From Pisaster brevispinus (Eukaryota; Echinodermata; Asteroidea; Forcipulatida; Asteriidae), in contig JAMKCF010000019.1 of NCBI GenBank assembly GCA_023634235.1, positions 7,953,684 through 8,017,683 of the forward strand: a stretch of DNA of 64,000 nucleotides, in the 5' to 3' direction. The position numbers were made by a program, and so were the translations under genes. This document shows positions 1 through 9,525 of this stretch, piece after piece; the stretch's first letter is position 1; the number at the start of each line of letters is the position of its first letter. Under the pieces are notes generated by a model. It made no database searches. It was not told the DNA's origin and worked only from the letters and a program-made list of their open reading frames with translations.

Positions 1-17
1 GGGGTGATTATACTTAC

Positions 18-182
18 GGGGAACAGCAGCTGCGTAACACTCATTAGACTCAAGCAATATTTGCCGGAGTTCGTGCCGTCCAACCTTGGGTGGTCCAATC
101 AGCACAATGGGTCTCTTCTTCTCTGGGTTGGGATTGTACAGACCAACTTCTTCATACGTCAGAATCTCCTCACTGTTGTGAT
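18..182 (-). CDS. PALS1: PALS1-like gene, first exon of the guanylate-kinase-like domain
   Basis: The 165-nt exon has acceptor GTACAG and donor GTAAGT, phase 1 at both ends. It reads DHNSEEILTYEEVGLYNPNP, then EKKRPIVLIGPPKVGRHELR, then QILLESNECYAAAVP with one base over. E-E-I-L-T-Y-E-E-V and R-P-I-V-L-I-G-P mark the start of the GuK domain. As in other MAGUKs, the P-loop is degenerate (G-P-P-K-V-G-R, lacking the G-K-[ST] of active kinases), so it should act as a protein-binding module. The next exon, starting with the conserved H-T-T-R region, is outside the window. Confidence 0.95.
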
Positions 183-1358
183 CTGTACGACAGAAAAAGA
201 AACGAAACAATCTAGGTTAACTGTGTGTGCTCTACTTGAAGATTGAAGAAGATCAAGATGTAGATAATGGAAGACTTCTAGGGATGCTAGGTGCCGAGGT
301 GCCAGCAGGCTTACTGGGGGTGCATTCCACTCTGGTGAACAATGCAGGCGTTTGCCAACTTGCGTGCAAATTTTCAAAGGGAAATGCATTGGGCACAAAC
401 TTCAGGCATTTACAATGTTTTTCTAAATTCGGTTAACAGTGTTGAGGAAGTGCTACAATATGTTCACCAACTTGAAAAAAATTACTTAAATAATAGACAA
501 ACGTCCACGCCAATTAGACTAGTATGAGCTAAACCATACCTCAAAAAAATAAATAAATAAATAAAAATCAGATTGTAGCAAAGAGTTTGAGTTCATTGTG
601 TACAAATGTACTTGTTTACAAATGTGATGAGCGTAAGTAGTATGAAAATATTATATTTTATTTGAAAGAGCAAACAACAGAACATTGCCCAACACACGGA
701 ATAATCATAATGGATACTCTGCAAAATGATTGGTCTGACAGATTGAAGTGAACGAGCGCACAGGTTTTGATTACAACGCGTTCCAGTCAACACTGTTAGC
801 ATGATGTATATTTCATAAACAGTCGCGCAAAGGGTCCCAAGAGTGGAACGCCTCCCAGGTAAACCAAATGTTTTTGAAAATCTGTGCTTGCCAAGAATTA
901 TGTAAAAGGAAAAAAATAGTAAGTGGCCTGACGTTTCGACCCTAGCAGAGTCTTTCTCGAGAGGCTAAATGACAACAATACAAATGAAAACTAAGTGGAA
1001 ATTTACACAGCATGTCTACTTCCACCAAGGGCCTTTCTCTTTTTCGGCGGCCATCTTGTTTTCTCTCATTCAAACCAATGTAAGGCCGAATCCGAATTTG
1101 CGGCTACAGCTATGGCTATGACTGTTGCTAAGGATGTTGCTAGGACGTGCTATACTTCAATGCATGATGATGTGGAAATCTAGCTGCAGCTGTAGCCGCT
1201 AATTCAAACACAGCCTTAGTAAACTGAGGTTGGAAGGGCAAGTTAGTCTGTCACCTTCTTAATATGATGAGATCTGTATTCATTAATGTTACTGCATACA
1301 GGGTACATGACAAAGATGGAGTCAGTGTGAAAAGATTTATAATAACTTATTGTTTTAC
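183..1358. other. PALS1 intron, mostly unique sequence
   Basis: This 1.2-kb intron has no coding signal on either strand. Around 920-965 is a CGTTTCGACCCTAGCAGAGTC motif, seen on the other strand in altered form at about 51485-51520 and probably a fragment of a mobile element. An A/T-rich simple tract lies at 541-570. Confidence 0.6.
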
Positions 1359-1477
1359 CATTTCCGTTGGCATTATACAGCTTTTTCTTTTTCTTCTTCT
1401 TCTTGGATTTTCCGCCACAGAGTAATTTCTTCTTCGGTTCGTCGTCATCGGGCATCGTCTGCTTCATGGCTTCTCGT
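1359..1477 (-). CDS. PALS1: PALS1-like gene, basic HOOK exon between SH3 and GuK
   Basis: The 119-nt exon has acceptor TTCTGTAG and a GTAAAA donor. It completes a Gln codon, then reads REAMKQTMPDDDEPKKKLLC, continues GGKS, then an unbroken run of eight lysines and LYNANGN. The vertebrate HOOK has the same frame (REAMKQTIEEDKEPE, then a C-x-K-K basic run, then V-L-Y-N-A-N). In related MAGUKs the HOOK binds band-4.1 FERM proteins. The poly-Lys run is longer and purer here than in vertebrates, and the AAG/AAA codons make a slippage-prone tract. The donor +4 A is slightly weak. Confidence 0.95.
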
Positions 1478-1627
1478 CTACAGAAAGAGAAAAATGGATT
1501 CAAATAAACGATTCTCTGAATGCTCCAAGATTACATTCAACAGCAAAGTGTCAACATAGGGAAATATCAAGCAGTTCTAGATATTCCAAAAAACACAGAA
1601 CGACCCAGAAAACTTGGGGAAGATCAA

Positions 1628-1746
1628 GGTCCAATTTCATGGCCCTGCTTACCGTGGAATCCTGCGCTTACAGCCCATAGAATTGTGTGCTTTCGAGGCA
1701 TCGTAAGCACAGATTTTCGCGGTAAGCAGAGCCATGAAATTGGGCC
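1628..1746. mobile_element. MITE-A, short copy (palindromic element)
   Basis: The left end, CCAATTTCATGGCCCTGCTT, and the right end, AAGCAGAGCCATGAAATTGG, are near-exact inverted copies about 80 bp apart. The same termini flank longer elements at 37435-37670 and 59324-59569. No transposase is present, so this is a non-autonomous terminal-inverted-repeat element. Confidence 0.75.
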
Positions 1747-1967
1747 ACATGTAACACTTGTGTACTCATGGAAGAGTAGGGGTTAACGCTGGTGTTTCTG
1801 GTTCATTGGGTAACACCTTTGTTTACAGGTTTCTCAGCAAAAGTGATTACGTTCTTGGTTACCAGAAATTAACCCTCCTACTGTCGGACGATTCAACACC
1901 ATCCACTGTGGTTTTGAATGATACGCCAAACTGCAATATGATAACTTTATGTCAATGAAACACAGTT

Positions 1968-2335
1968 GTAATAATAATAATAATAATAATAGTGGCTTCT
2001 TATATAGCGCTCAAATCCGTCACTCAGTGACGCTCATGGCGCTTCAACGTTATTACCCCTGGTCTCTGGGCCATTTATTTCATTCCTTAAACCATCTCAG
2101 CTCCCTTGGGAGTATACAGCCTGTGCTGCCAAATATGTAGCGCACTAAGCTAAATCAAACATGAACCATCTTTACCCTCACAGGTACCCATTTACCCCTG
2201 GGTGATGAGAAGCAATTATAGTTAAGTGTCTTGCTCAAGGACACAAGTGTCATGACTGGGATTCGAACTCACACCCTGTTGACTCAGCCACCAGAACTTG
2301 AGTCCGATGCTCTAACCGCTCGGCCACGACACGCT
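1968..2335 (-). mobile_element. tRNA-derived SINE (SINE-S family), minus strand
   Basis: Read on the minus strand, it starts TCGTGGCCGAGCGGTTAG (A-box region) with GGGTGTGAGTTCGAATCCCA (B box) about 60 bp on. A non-tRNA body follows (TGACACTTGTGTCCTTGAGC) and it ends in an (ATT)n tail at 1970-1990. Related copies lie at 3538, 4183, 19770, 53028 and 62418. Confidence 0.85.
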
Positions 2336-3125
2336 ATACACACACAAGTGTGTAAACAAATACAATCAGGGACCTCCTATTGTCCCTCTTTTGTTTGTAC
2401 TTCAACTTTTTGGCAACAGCTCCCTACAGTTTTGTACACTCTCTCTCCAACTGGAGGGGACCCTATTGTCCTCTTTTGTTATAGGTCCCCCATTTGAATG
2501 TGTATACCATACACATTCAACTCTGTGCACAGTTGGGCCGCCTTAAACAACCCCTGAAGTTGAATGGTTTCAATTGGTTGCAGAACTTGATGGAAACGGT
2601 ATCAAGAGTAAGCGGGTTAAAGGGGGGGAACCCAGGACATATTCAGTTTTTTGTGATCCACTAATTTTTAAATTGCTACAGTCCTTATAAAAATGAGGGG
2701 GGGGGGGATTTGAAGTCTCTACCTCAGGTTTAAACAGAGTAAAATACCACTGTGTTTGTTACCCTCCAAGTGCAATATTTGTCAATATCAAATAACGTTT
2801 GATGGCGTCACATTTCAAATATAAGGTCCATACATTTTTGTACACAGAATTTTTAGTTTGTTCCTAAATTTTGATGATATTCAATCAAAGGGGCATTGAA
2901 TGTGACCTTTTGACTGGCGTGGCATGTGTTTTTATGTCCCATGACGTCATATTTCAAGTTTCGTTCTGAATGGGTATCAAATAAAATGACATTTTACAGC
3001 ATTTTAACATGAGAGACTTGTAATCTTTTCTCCATTTTTATAAGGACTCTATCTATTGTGTGCATTCCAAAACCGAATTTGACTTTGGAGCCCCTCCATA
3101 TAAATATAAAAAAATCCAAACTTAC

Positions 3126-3325
3126 TGTTGCTGGAAGGTTTTGCTGGGTATGAGCCCCGCTAATGTTTGATCCTCTTCACCTTCCCGATATGCTTGCCAC
3201 CAGCTGGCATCATCCTGGGCGATGATGTGCAGGATGTCCCCCTTGTGGAACGACAATCCCAGCTCACGACACGGTATGTACATGTCATCCTCAGGGTCGT
3301 AGTCGAAGTGCGCCCTCACATGCAT
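3126..3325 (-). CDS. PALS1: PALS1-like gene, SH3 domain exon
   Basis: The 200-nt exon has acceptor CTCCGTAG and donor GTAAGT, starts in phase 0 and ends in phase 2. It encodes [20 protein letters not shown], then [18 protein letters not shown], then [20 protein letters not shown] and PSKTFQQQ. This is the MAGUK SH3: A-H-F-D-Y-D-P, the C-R-E-L-G-L-S-F run, the K-G-D-I-L-H strand, the W-W-Q-A tryptophan pair and the final G-L-x-P strand are all present. In MAGUKs this SH3 packs against GuK rather than binding ordinary PxxP ligands. The ATG at its first codon is internal, not a start. Confidence 0.97.
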
Positions 3326-3537
3326 CTACGGAGAGAGGAGGGAAGGGAGTGCTTTAGCGTGACTTGACACAAGGAAGGTGTCATTCTCACATCTGTACCC
3401 CTCGACCACCTGAAATCCTTAAAAAGCTTTCTCCTGGTTTTGCTTGAATTTGATCACCCACTCTTAGCATGAGGCTACGCATTATAATCCTAGTCCAAAC
3501 TATTCCGATTGATTTGATACCATTTGGCATGTGGTAG

Positions 3538-3820
3538 GTCATTGCCGAGCTGTTTACTGCATCGGACTCAAGTTCTGATGGTTGGATCATCGGAGTGTGG
3601 GTTCGATTCCCGGTCATGACACTCGAGTCCTTGAGCAAGGCACTTAACCATAATTGCTCCCCTTAACACAGGTGTATAAATTGGGAACCTACTAGGGCTT
3701 TGACAGTATTGTGTTGGATTCACCTCGTAGTGCCTATAAGCAGCTTGGGGGTTGTGTGCGCCCCAGAAAGATGAGAAAGTTTGAGGAATGGTCTAAGTAT
3801 GCCTGATGATCAATAATAAT
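3538..3820 (+). mobile_element. tRNA-derived SINE (SINE-S), diverged
   Basis: It has the ATTGCCGAGCTG A-box remnant, GTGGGTTCGATTCCCGGTCA B box, the CACTCGAGTCCTTGAGCAAG body and a CAATAATAAT end. Divergence in the A box suggests an old copy. It lies within the intron between the SH3 exon and the PDZ-bridge exon. Confidence 0.75.
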
Positions 3821-4072
3821 GTTGTAACGCCCCTTGATCTAGCTACTAGGATATGTGCCCTACAAGATAAGTATTACTGTTCTTATCATACCCCCAAAAT
3901 CACCCACCGTAAAGGGTAAGAACATTGTTGTAAAACAACCTCTGATGAAGACATCGTGGTTACACATTTAAAAAGCAAAGGTGGTTTCAGTGGATGGCCA
4001 AAACCCCCAACAAGAGCCAGAAAAGGATACTTTCTCCTTAAGTTCGAGGGACTATTTGTCTGAGTAACTTAC

Positions 4073-4156
4073 CAGCGTGTTGTCCTTTGGTAGTTGCTTG
4101 ATATGATGCTGTTTAGTGGGCACCATCAGGAATGTAAGGGACCCTGAGAGTGTACT
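4073..4156 (-). CDS. PALS1: PALS1-like gene, last PDZ strand and bridge to SH3
   Basis: The 84-nt exon (28 codons, phase 0 at both ends) lies between acceptor TTTGACAG and donor GTAAGT. It begins STLSGSLTFLMVPTKQ, matching the vertebrate G-T-L-T-F-V-L-I-P-S-Q-Q strand, and ends in a basic, Gln-rich bridge (HHIKQLPKDNTL) leading into SH3. It has no ATG-initiated frame long enough to be noticed by simple ORF finding. A SINE starts only about 27 bp upstream of its acceptor, on the far side of the polypyrimidine tract. Confidence 0.93.
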
Positions 4157-4182
4157 CTGTCAAAGAGATGGAAAGAGGGGTG

Positions 4183-4528
4183 TGTCATGGCCGAGCGGCT
4201 TAGAGCATTGAATTCAAGTTCTGGTGGTTAATTCATCGGGGTGTGGGTGCGAATCCCCGTCATGACACTTGTGTCCTTGAGCAAGATGCTTTACTATAAT
4301 TGCTTCTCTCCACCCAGGGGTACAAATGGGTACCTGTGAGGGTAGAGGTTGATATTGTGTTTGAAAAAGCCTTCGCAGCGCCGCCGCAGCCTGGGGCTGT
4401 ATACTCCCCAGGGAGCTGAAAAAGATTACAGGAATGTTATTGGCCAATGACCAGGCACTAACGTAAAGTGCATTGATAAGTTATTGTGAAATGCGCTATA
4501 TAAGAATTAGTTATTATTTTTATTATAA
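4183..4528 (+). mobile_element. tRNA-derived SINE (SINE-S), starting just upstream of a PALS1 acceptor
   Basis: The head is TGTCATGGCCGAGCGGCTTA, the B box GGTGCGAATCCCCGTCATGA, and the tail CGCTATATAAGAATTAGTTA followed by ATT repeats. The copy is close to full length. Its head is about 27 bp from the splice acceptor of the exon at 4156, so the element has inserted right beside, or into, the branch-point region. Confidence 0.83.
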
Positions 4529-5002
4529 GAGAGAAAGGAAGGGAATGCCTTAACATGACTTTTCACACTAACCACCTGAAATCCTCACAAAGCTCGGAAG
4601 ACCACATGATTGCTATTGGTGTTTTGACTCTTTCAGTGGCAATGTCGTGCATGTAAGATCTATTTTATGTACTCCAAAAGCTCCATTATCATACATGTAC
4701 AATCTTTTTTGTGTACTCAAAAAGGGTCATCAATTGTATATGTACGACCCATAATATACATGTTATTACGAGAGGGCATTTATCACTCAAGAAATACTAT
4801 TGACTTAGAGATGTACCAAGGCAACACAAATCAGCAAGATATATTTTGTTTGGTGAGAAAAACCTATACAAAAAAAACCCAATGATTTCGAAAAAACTCA
4901 AAAAGCTGGGCATTTTATATTCAAAACGCAAACAAAAAGCGGGCACTAAAAGAATGAATTTGGCCAACAGACCACTTTTTTTAGTGAAAACACTGCACTT
5001 AC

Positions 5003-5164
5003 CATGAAATCACAAATTTCATTGACGGATTTGCCTCGGATGTCCTGGCCATTGATCTCCAGTATCTCATCGCCCTCATGAAGGAGACCGCTCCGCTCGG
5101 CCATCCCACCTTTGATTATTCTACCGATCAGGATAGCCTCCCCATCATTCAGAATGGTAGCACC
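5003..5164 (-). CDS. PALS1: PALS1-like gene, canonical PDZ domain exon
   Basis: The 162-nt exon (54 codons, phase 0 at both ends) has acceptor TGGACAG and donor GTAAGT. It encodes GATILNDGEAILIGRIIKGG, then [20 protein letters not shown], then DIRGKSVNEICDFM. The vertebrate PALS1 block [26 protein letters not shown] is almost the same. In the family this PDZ, working with SH3 and GuK, binds the C-terminal ERLI tail of Crumbs, which anchors the complex at the apical membrane. The MAGUK-typical R-G-K-x-V-N-E is intact. Confidence 0.96.
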
Positions 5165-5221
5165 CTGTCCAAAGAAAAAAGAATCAACGTCATTTTTGAA
5201 ATTCCACAAAGGGAGAGTTTC

Positions 5222-5345
5222 TCCTCAGACCTGATACACACGACGGGAGGCAATGGGAGACTTTGTGGAGAGGCTAGGCGGCAGTAGACCTGGCAGGTAC
5301 AAGTTAGTCCGTAGTTCTCGGAAGCGTGTGCGCCTGCTCAGACTG
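5222..5345. mobile_element. Partial MITE-D copy
   Basis: CAATGGGAGACTTTGTGG, then GGCGGCAGTAGACCTGGCAG, then TCTCGGAAGCGTGTGCGCCT and GCTCAG match the left half and centre of the palindromic element at 55159-55335. The right arm is missing. Confidence 0.55.
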
Positions 5346-5369
5346 TTACGCAGTATGTACGCTGCCATA

Positions 5370-5530
5370 TAACCTCCAAAAAGTCCCCTATCAGCTCCAT
5401 GCCTTTGGTCAGTGCCCTGGTGCCCCTTGGAATATTCAAGTCCAAATTTTACATTTCCTCATCGAGGTGCCTTTTACAAAAGAAAAGCTGCCCTTACAAG
5501 AACAAAGCACCAAACTTTTCTTCTGCATCA
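5370..5530. repeat. Dispersed repeat R3 (GCCTTGGTGCCCC type), fragment
   Basis: The core CCCTGGTGCCCCTTGGAATA, followed by a TACAAAAG...GCCC segment, recurs in altered form at 21470-21620, 41230-41390, 52890-53015 and, inverted, 61110-61250. These fragments share blocks of similarity but have no clear ends that I can define. Confidence 0.5.
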
Positions 5531-5770
5531 TCTAGAATTGCACGTACAATCAAAATTGCATCAACACTGAGGAAAAGCCAGACATACCGCTAATAGACCA
5601 AATTTATACTGGTCCTTGGAGTTTGTTTTTGTTTTTGTTATTATGGGGGGGGGGGTGTGAAACACACAGTTGACCGGTGGACCACTGTCATGGGAGAGCA
5701 CTGCATTTTGTGCAAAATGCTCAGCAAAAGCAATCAAAGTGTTCTACTTTTGGTTTAGCGAAAGCCTTAC

Positions 5771-5917
5771 CAGTGGTTCGTTTGTCTTATCGATGCGGAC
5801 AATCTTGACAGCGTCGTCTTCAACCATCTCAGAGTCTTGGTCTTCTTCTAGCTCTTCAGGTCCTAGCATCACCGTGGGATCCCTGGAGGCTATCTTGTCA
5901 TGCGTCTCCAACAGAGA
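5771..5917 (-). CDS. PALS1: PALS1-like gene, exon: end of L27C and acidic linker to PDZ
   Basis: The 147-nt exon (49 codons, phase 0 at both ends) has acceptor ATAAAG and donor GTAAGG. SLLETHDKIASRDP finishes the L27C helix (vertebrate LLLAHDKVAEQ). An acidic run follows (EELEEDQDSEMVEDD), then VKIVRIDKTNEPL. V-K-I-V-R-I is the first PDZ strand and E-P-L begins the carboxylate loop, completed as L-G-A-T in the next exon. The break inside the PDZ loop is exact, with no residue lost. Confidence 0.94.
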
Positions 5918-6913
5918 CTTTATAGAGAGAAACAAAGCAAGAAAATGAAAAAAATATTGAATCCTAATTAACAATGACAACATGCAACTCTTATAGCCTA
6001 TAGCACATGATCACACACTATGGCATCTCAAAAGGCTCATTATTTTTTTCCTACAAGGTATGAGGAGCTGTGTTCGAAATTGAAGACCCATTTATTTACA
6101 TAGCACCATGTAACGGTTTACAAGGTGCTGTGGTGGCGCAATCTGCAGCCAACCATACCAGAAAACATAGAGGCGGAACCCCTTCTTATGTACTGGGTTC
6201 TTTTACATGCATTACACAGTCTTGGGAATGGTTGCCAATAATTTTGTTTTTGTCTAAACCATCTTATTGAGGACTTGGGAATTTCCTTTACTCCCCTTTG
6301 AGCATGCGAAGATTTCTTTATTCACAAATATTAACATTACAGATATTGGATGATAAACTTGAAACTGACAAAGATCTGATTATAAAGGCAACTTAAATTC
6401 ACAACAACTTTGATCTTATTTTGCTCAACTGTCAAGTGAACAAAAAACAAACTAAGTTATGTAGTCATACAGGAATTTAAGAGTAACAATGATTTATACA
6501 TTGTTTTGCTTGCCATCAAGCTGATCGCTAATAGGTTAACAAAGGTCATTTGGCACAAAAATCTACAAACTAAACAACCGAAGTTACAGCTTGTGTACGC
6601 ATTACTCCCTCATATGTACTTATTGAAGTGCTAAAATTTATACAATTGACATGTAGCTGACCTCACTGTGTTGACAACAAGACGCAAGCAGATCAAAAGG
6701 GAAGATAATGAAATTTCTATTAGCCCCCCTCTGGACATTTCATACAGAAACCATCTGTTGGAAGAAAACTTGACCCCAAAAACCCAAATTAAAGTAAAAT
6801 AGCTTGTATTGAGTATTGTATAAAACACATTTTAAAGTGACGCCTTCGGATTGAGCCCTTTGGGTTATAAAAAGGGTTCGTTATAAAATGAACGTGGTTA
6901 GAAAGATATATTG

Positions 6914-7116
6914 AAAGTAGAATGCGTTATAATGATTCACACAAATATCCCTTGAAACTGTTTGGTTTTCCTTTAACTTCATGAACTAATATGATCCGCC
7001 ATTTGGTACAACCAAATTTTGGACTCCACAAAATTACGGATCATATGAGTTCACAAAGTAAAGAGAAAACCACACAATTTTGAGAGATAGTTGTGTGAAT
7101 CATTATATTCTACTTT
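6914..7116. mobile_element. MITE-E, 203-bp element with terminal inverted repeats
   Basis: The left end AAAGTAGAATGCGTTATAAT, then GATTCACACA, is mirrored by TGTGTGAATCATTATATTCT, then ACTTT, at the right end. A second inner pair (TTTCCTTTAACTTCATGAAC and GTTCACAAAGTAAAGAGAAA) extends the palindrome. There is no coding capacity. Confidence 0.72.
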
Positions 7117-9404
7117 AAAAAGCCAAAAGCGCCAAAGAGTATTCTGTTTAAAACGTCGAGACCACAAAAGAACTGTTTTCAGAGCCAACACTCCTCCCAA
7201 AAGAAATTTACACATGGTTGTTCCCGCAAGTTTATTATTTATAGTTACTTCCTAGTATCCACATCATGCAAAGCTTCAAGCATCACTTAAGACAAAAGGT
7301 AATGTACATATGTAACTTGTATGGAAGGAATCCCCAAACACTATAAGACGAGCTCACTTCTGGTTTGAAGTTAAAAAGTCCCTTAAAGTTTTGAGGCGCC
7401 TGCTGAAGTTCAACGATCACCATCCCCTCCAGGTTTACATACAACAACATGAATAACGTGTTTAAAAAAGCCTCTGGGTTCTGGGCCAAACCACATTATA
7501 CAAACACCTCCTCTTCAGACAACCCAAGCCATGTTTATGGATGTTTCTCATAGAGAGAGGTGAATGATAGGTGACACTTCCAGGGGCAACTTCCCCCCAC
7601 CCCCTTCCCCATTGAATCAATCGACATCCGACAAGAGTACTTGGCAAACCCCAGGGCACTATAAAACATTTAAAATAGTCCTTGGAACTTCCTTTTGTAA
7701 AAAATAACATCTCCTGTTGATGAAAACATGGAATAACATTTAAGGACCCACTGGTAAACAGAGCCACATCTGTGACTGACTACATGTATTAAAGTGTGAT
7801 GGTTATACAAATGAAAATCCTGACAAAACTGCTGGCAATATCTCCTTGGTTTAGAGATGAAAACCAAGAGCGTCCAGTGTGTTTGCTAAGTCCCTGTCCT
7901 TCACTCTTTCCTTGCACCTTGAGGAAACCACAAACAAATTCTCAAGGCTTTCAATTTGATGCCTGGCTATAAATGTCCAAAGTATTTGAGCTCAGATTGG
8001 TTGTGTCACTAATTTGTTGCAGGACTCTCTCATCTACTCAGAGCAGTTTCAGCCAGCACCATAACTCAGAGGTAGCAATCGTTCACCTGTCTGCTTTATT
8101 AATTGATCAAGTTTCACTCGATAGTTGCACTTGGGAAAAAGAAATTAATGCACAGAGTTTGTTGCGATAAACTCAGGCAGGTAATGGAGAGTAATTGTTT
8201 CTTGAAAGAGGATACTCCTTTCAAGTCACCAAGTTTTCAAAACATGACGGCAGTCTTTTTAACGGTGGGAGACACGGTAGAGAAAGTTTTGTGAAAGAGA
8301 ACATTCCTTTAACCAATCTAGTTTTCAAGAAACGTGATAAAAAAAGCCCATGATTTTTATGAAAAGTTGGCGATAATCACAATAGGCTATATGCTCATGT
8401 CACAACTTTCCGTGTACTAAGGACATGGTCCCCACTTCATCGATCACAACTATACTGGAAATGTATATAAAGAGTCTGGATTCCAGTCGAAGTGCTTCAA
8501 AAAACTTGTAATGGTACTAAACACTCGTAATGTATCAATAGGTCTTCCGTAAGGTCACAATTTCAGAAAATCTGGGTTACGATCTTACAATAAGTTTAAA
8601 AAGGCATATTAAGTATAAGACATATTAAAGTATATTATTTAAAAAACCGAGTAGAGGTTTAGTTCCTGTACAGATCCTAGCACTCTTTTGATACTGAGTG
8701 TATGCTATTCCTAGACCGATACCATACTTCACCTTACCTGTTGTCTGTACACCAGGCTAGACCAGTATCCTTCCTTCCATTATGTCCAATGGCTGAGTGA
8801 AATGGCCAGTGAGAGGCCGGCTACTCAAGAACAACACCCCCAAACTAGACCCAGCAGAAACACCTTGATAGCTGTGTCGCTCTAGGATGACAATAAGCAG
8901 AACTGTGTCCCACCCAGCATGACCTTTGACCTATCAAGAATGCCTCTCCATAAGGTACAGAATCCGTGTCTGTTTTTACTATCTGCTTGACATGTGTGGG
9001 GATTGGAGAGTTGATGGCCTGCAGCAATAGTAACAACTTGACCTTCACTGCCCCTCTAAACTCTTATGTTGACATCAGGGAGAATGTTGTTTGATTTATG
9101 CTCACCGAATTATCCAGTCAGATCCCAGATAGACTAATTCAGTACACAAGGACTAACACAAGTGCTGAAAGCTTTGCCCCTAAATCTCACTATCTGTTGG
9201 CTGCTTACCCGGAGAACGTCTACAATTAAAAGGTACCACACATGATTGGTGGGGCCCCCAATTGTCAAAAAAAATGTCTGTCTGAAATACAGTGGTGACA
9301 ATTCGCTTTTGTTTTGATTTCCAAAATTAAAATAAGGAAATAACAAAAGTGCACAAAATCCCCGACAACAAAAGTAAACTGAAGTCCCTGTTTTCAACCC
9401 CTCA

Positions 9405-9525
9405 AAACCAGCAAACAAACAAAGAAAAACAAACAAACAAACACTCCCCCCCCCCAACAAAGAAACAAACAAAGAAAGTAACAAACAAACACCCAATAAA
9501 AAAACAAACAAACAACATATCCAAA
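9405..9525. repeat. (AAAC)n simple repeat
   Basis: Irregular AAACAAACAAAG runs are interrupted by a C-tract. The frames that read through it (K/Q/T/N-rich on plus, Leu/Phe/Val/Cys-rich on minus) are low complexity and not genes. Confidence 0.85.
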
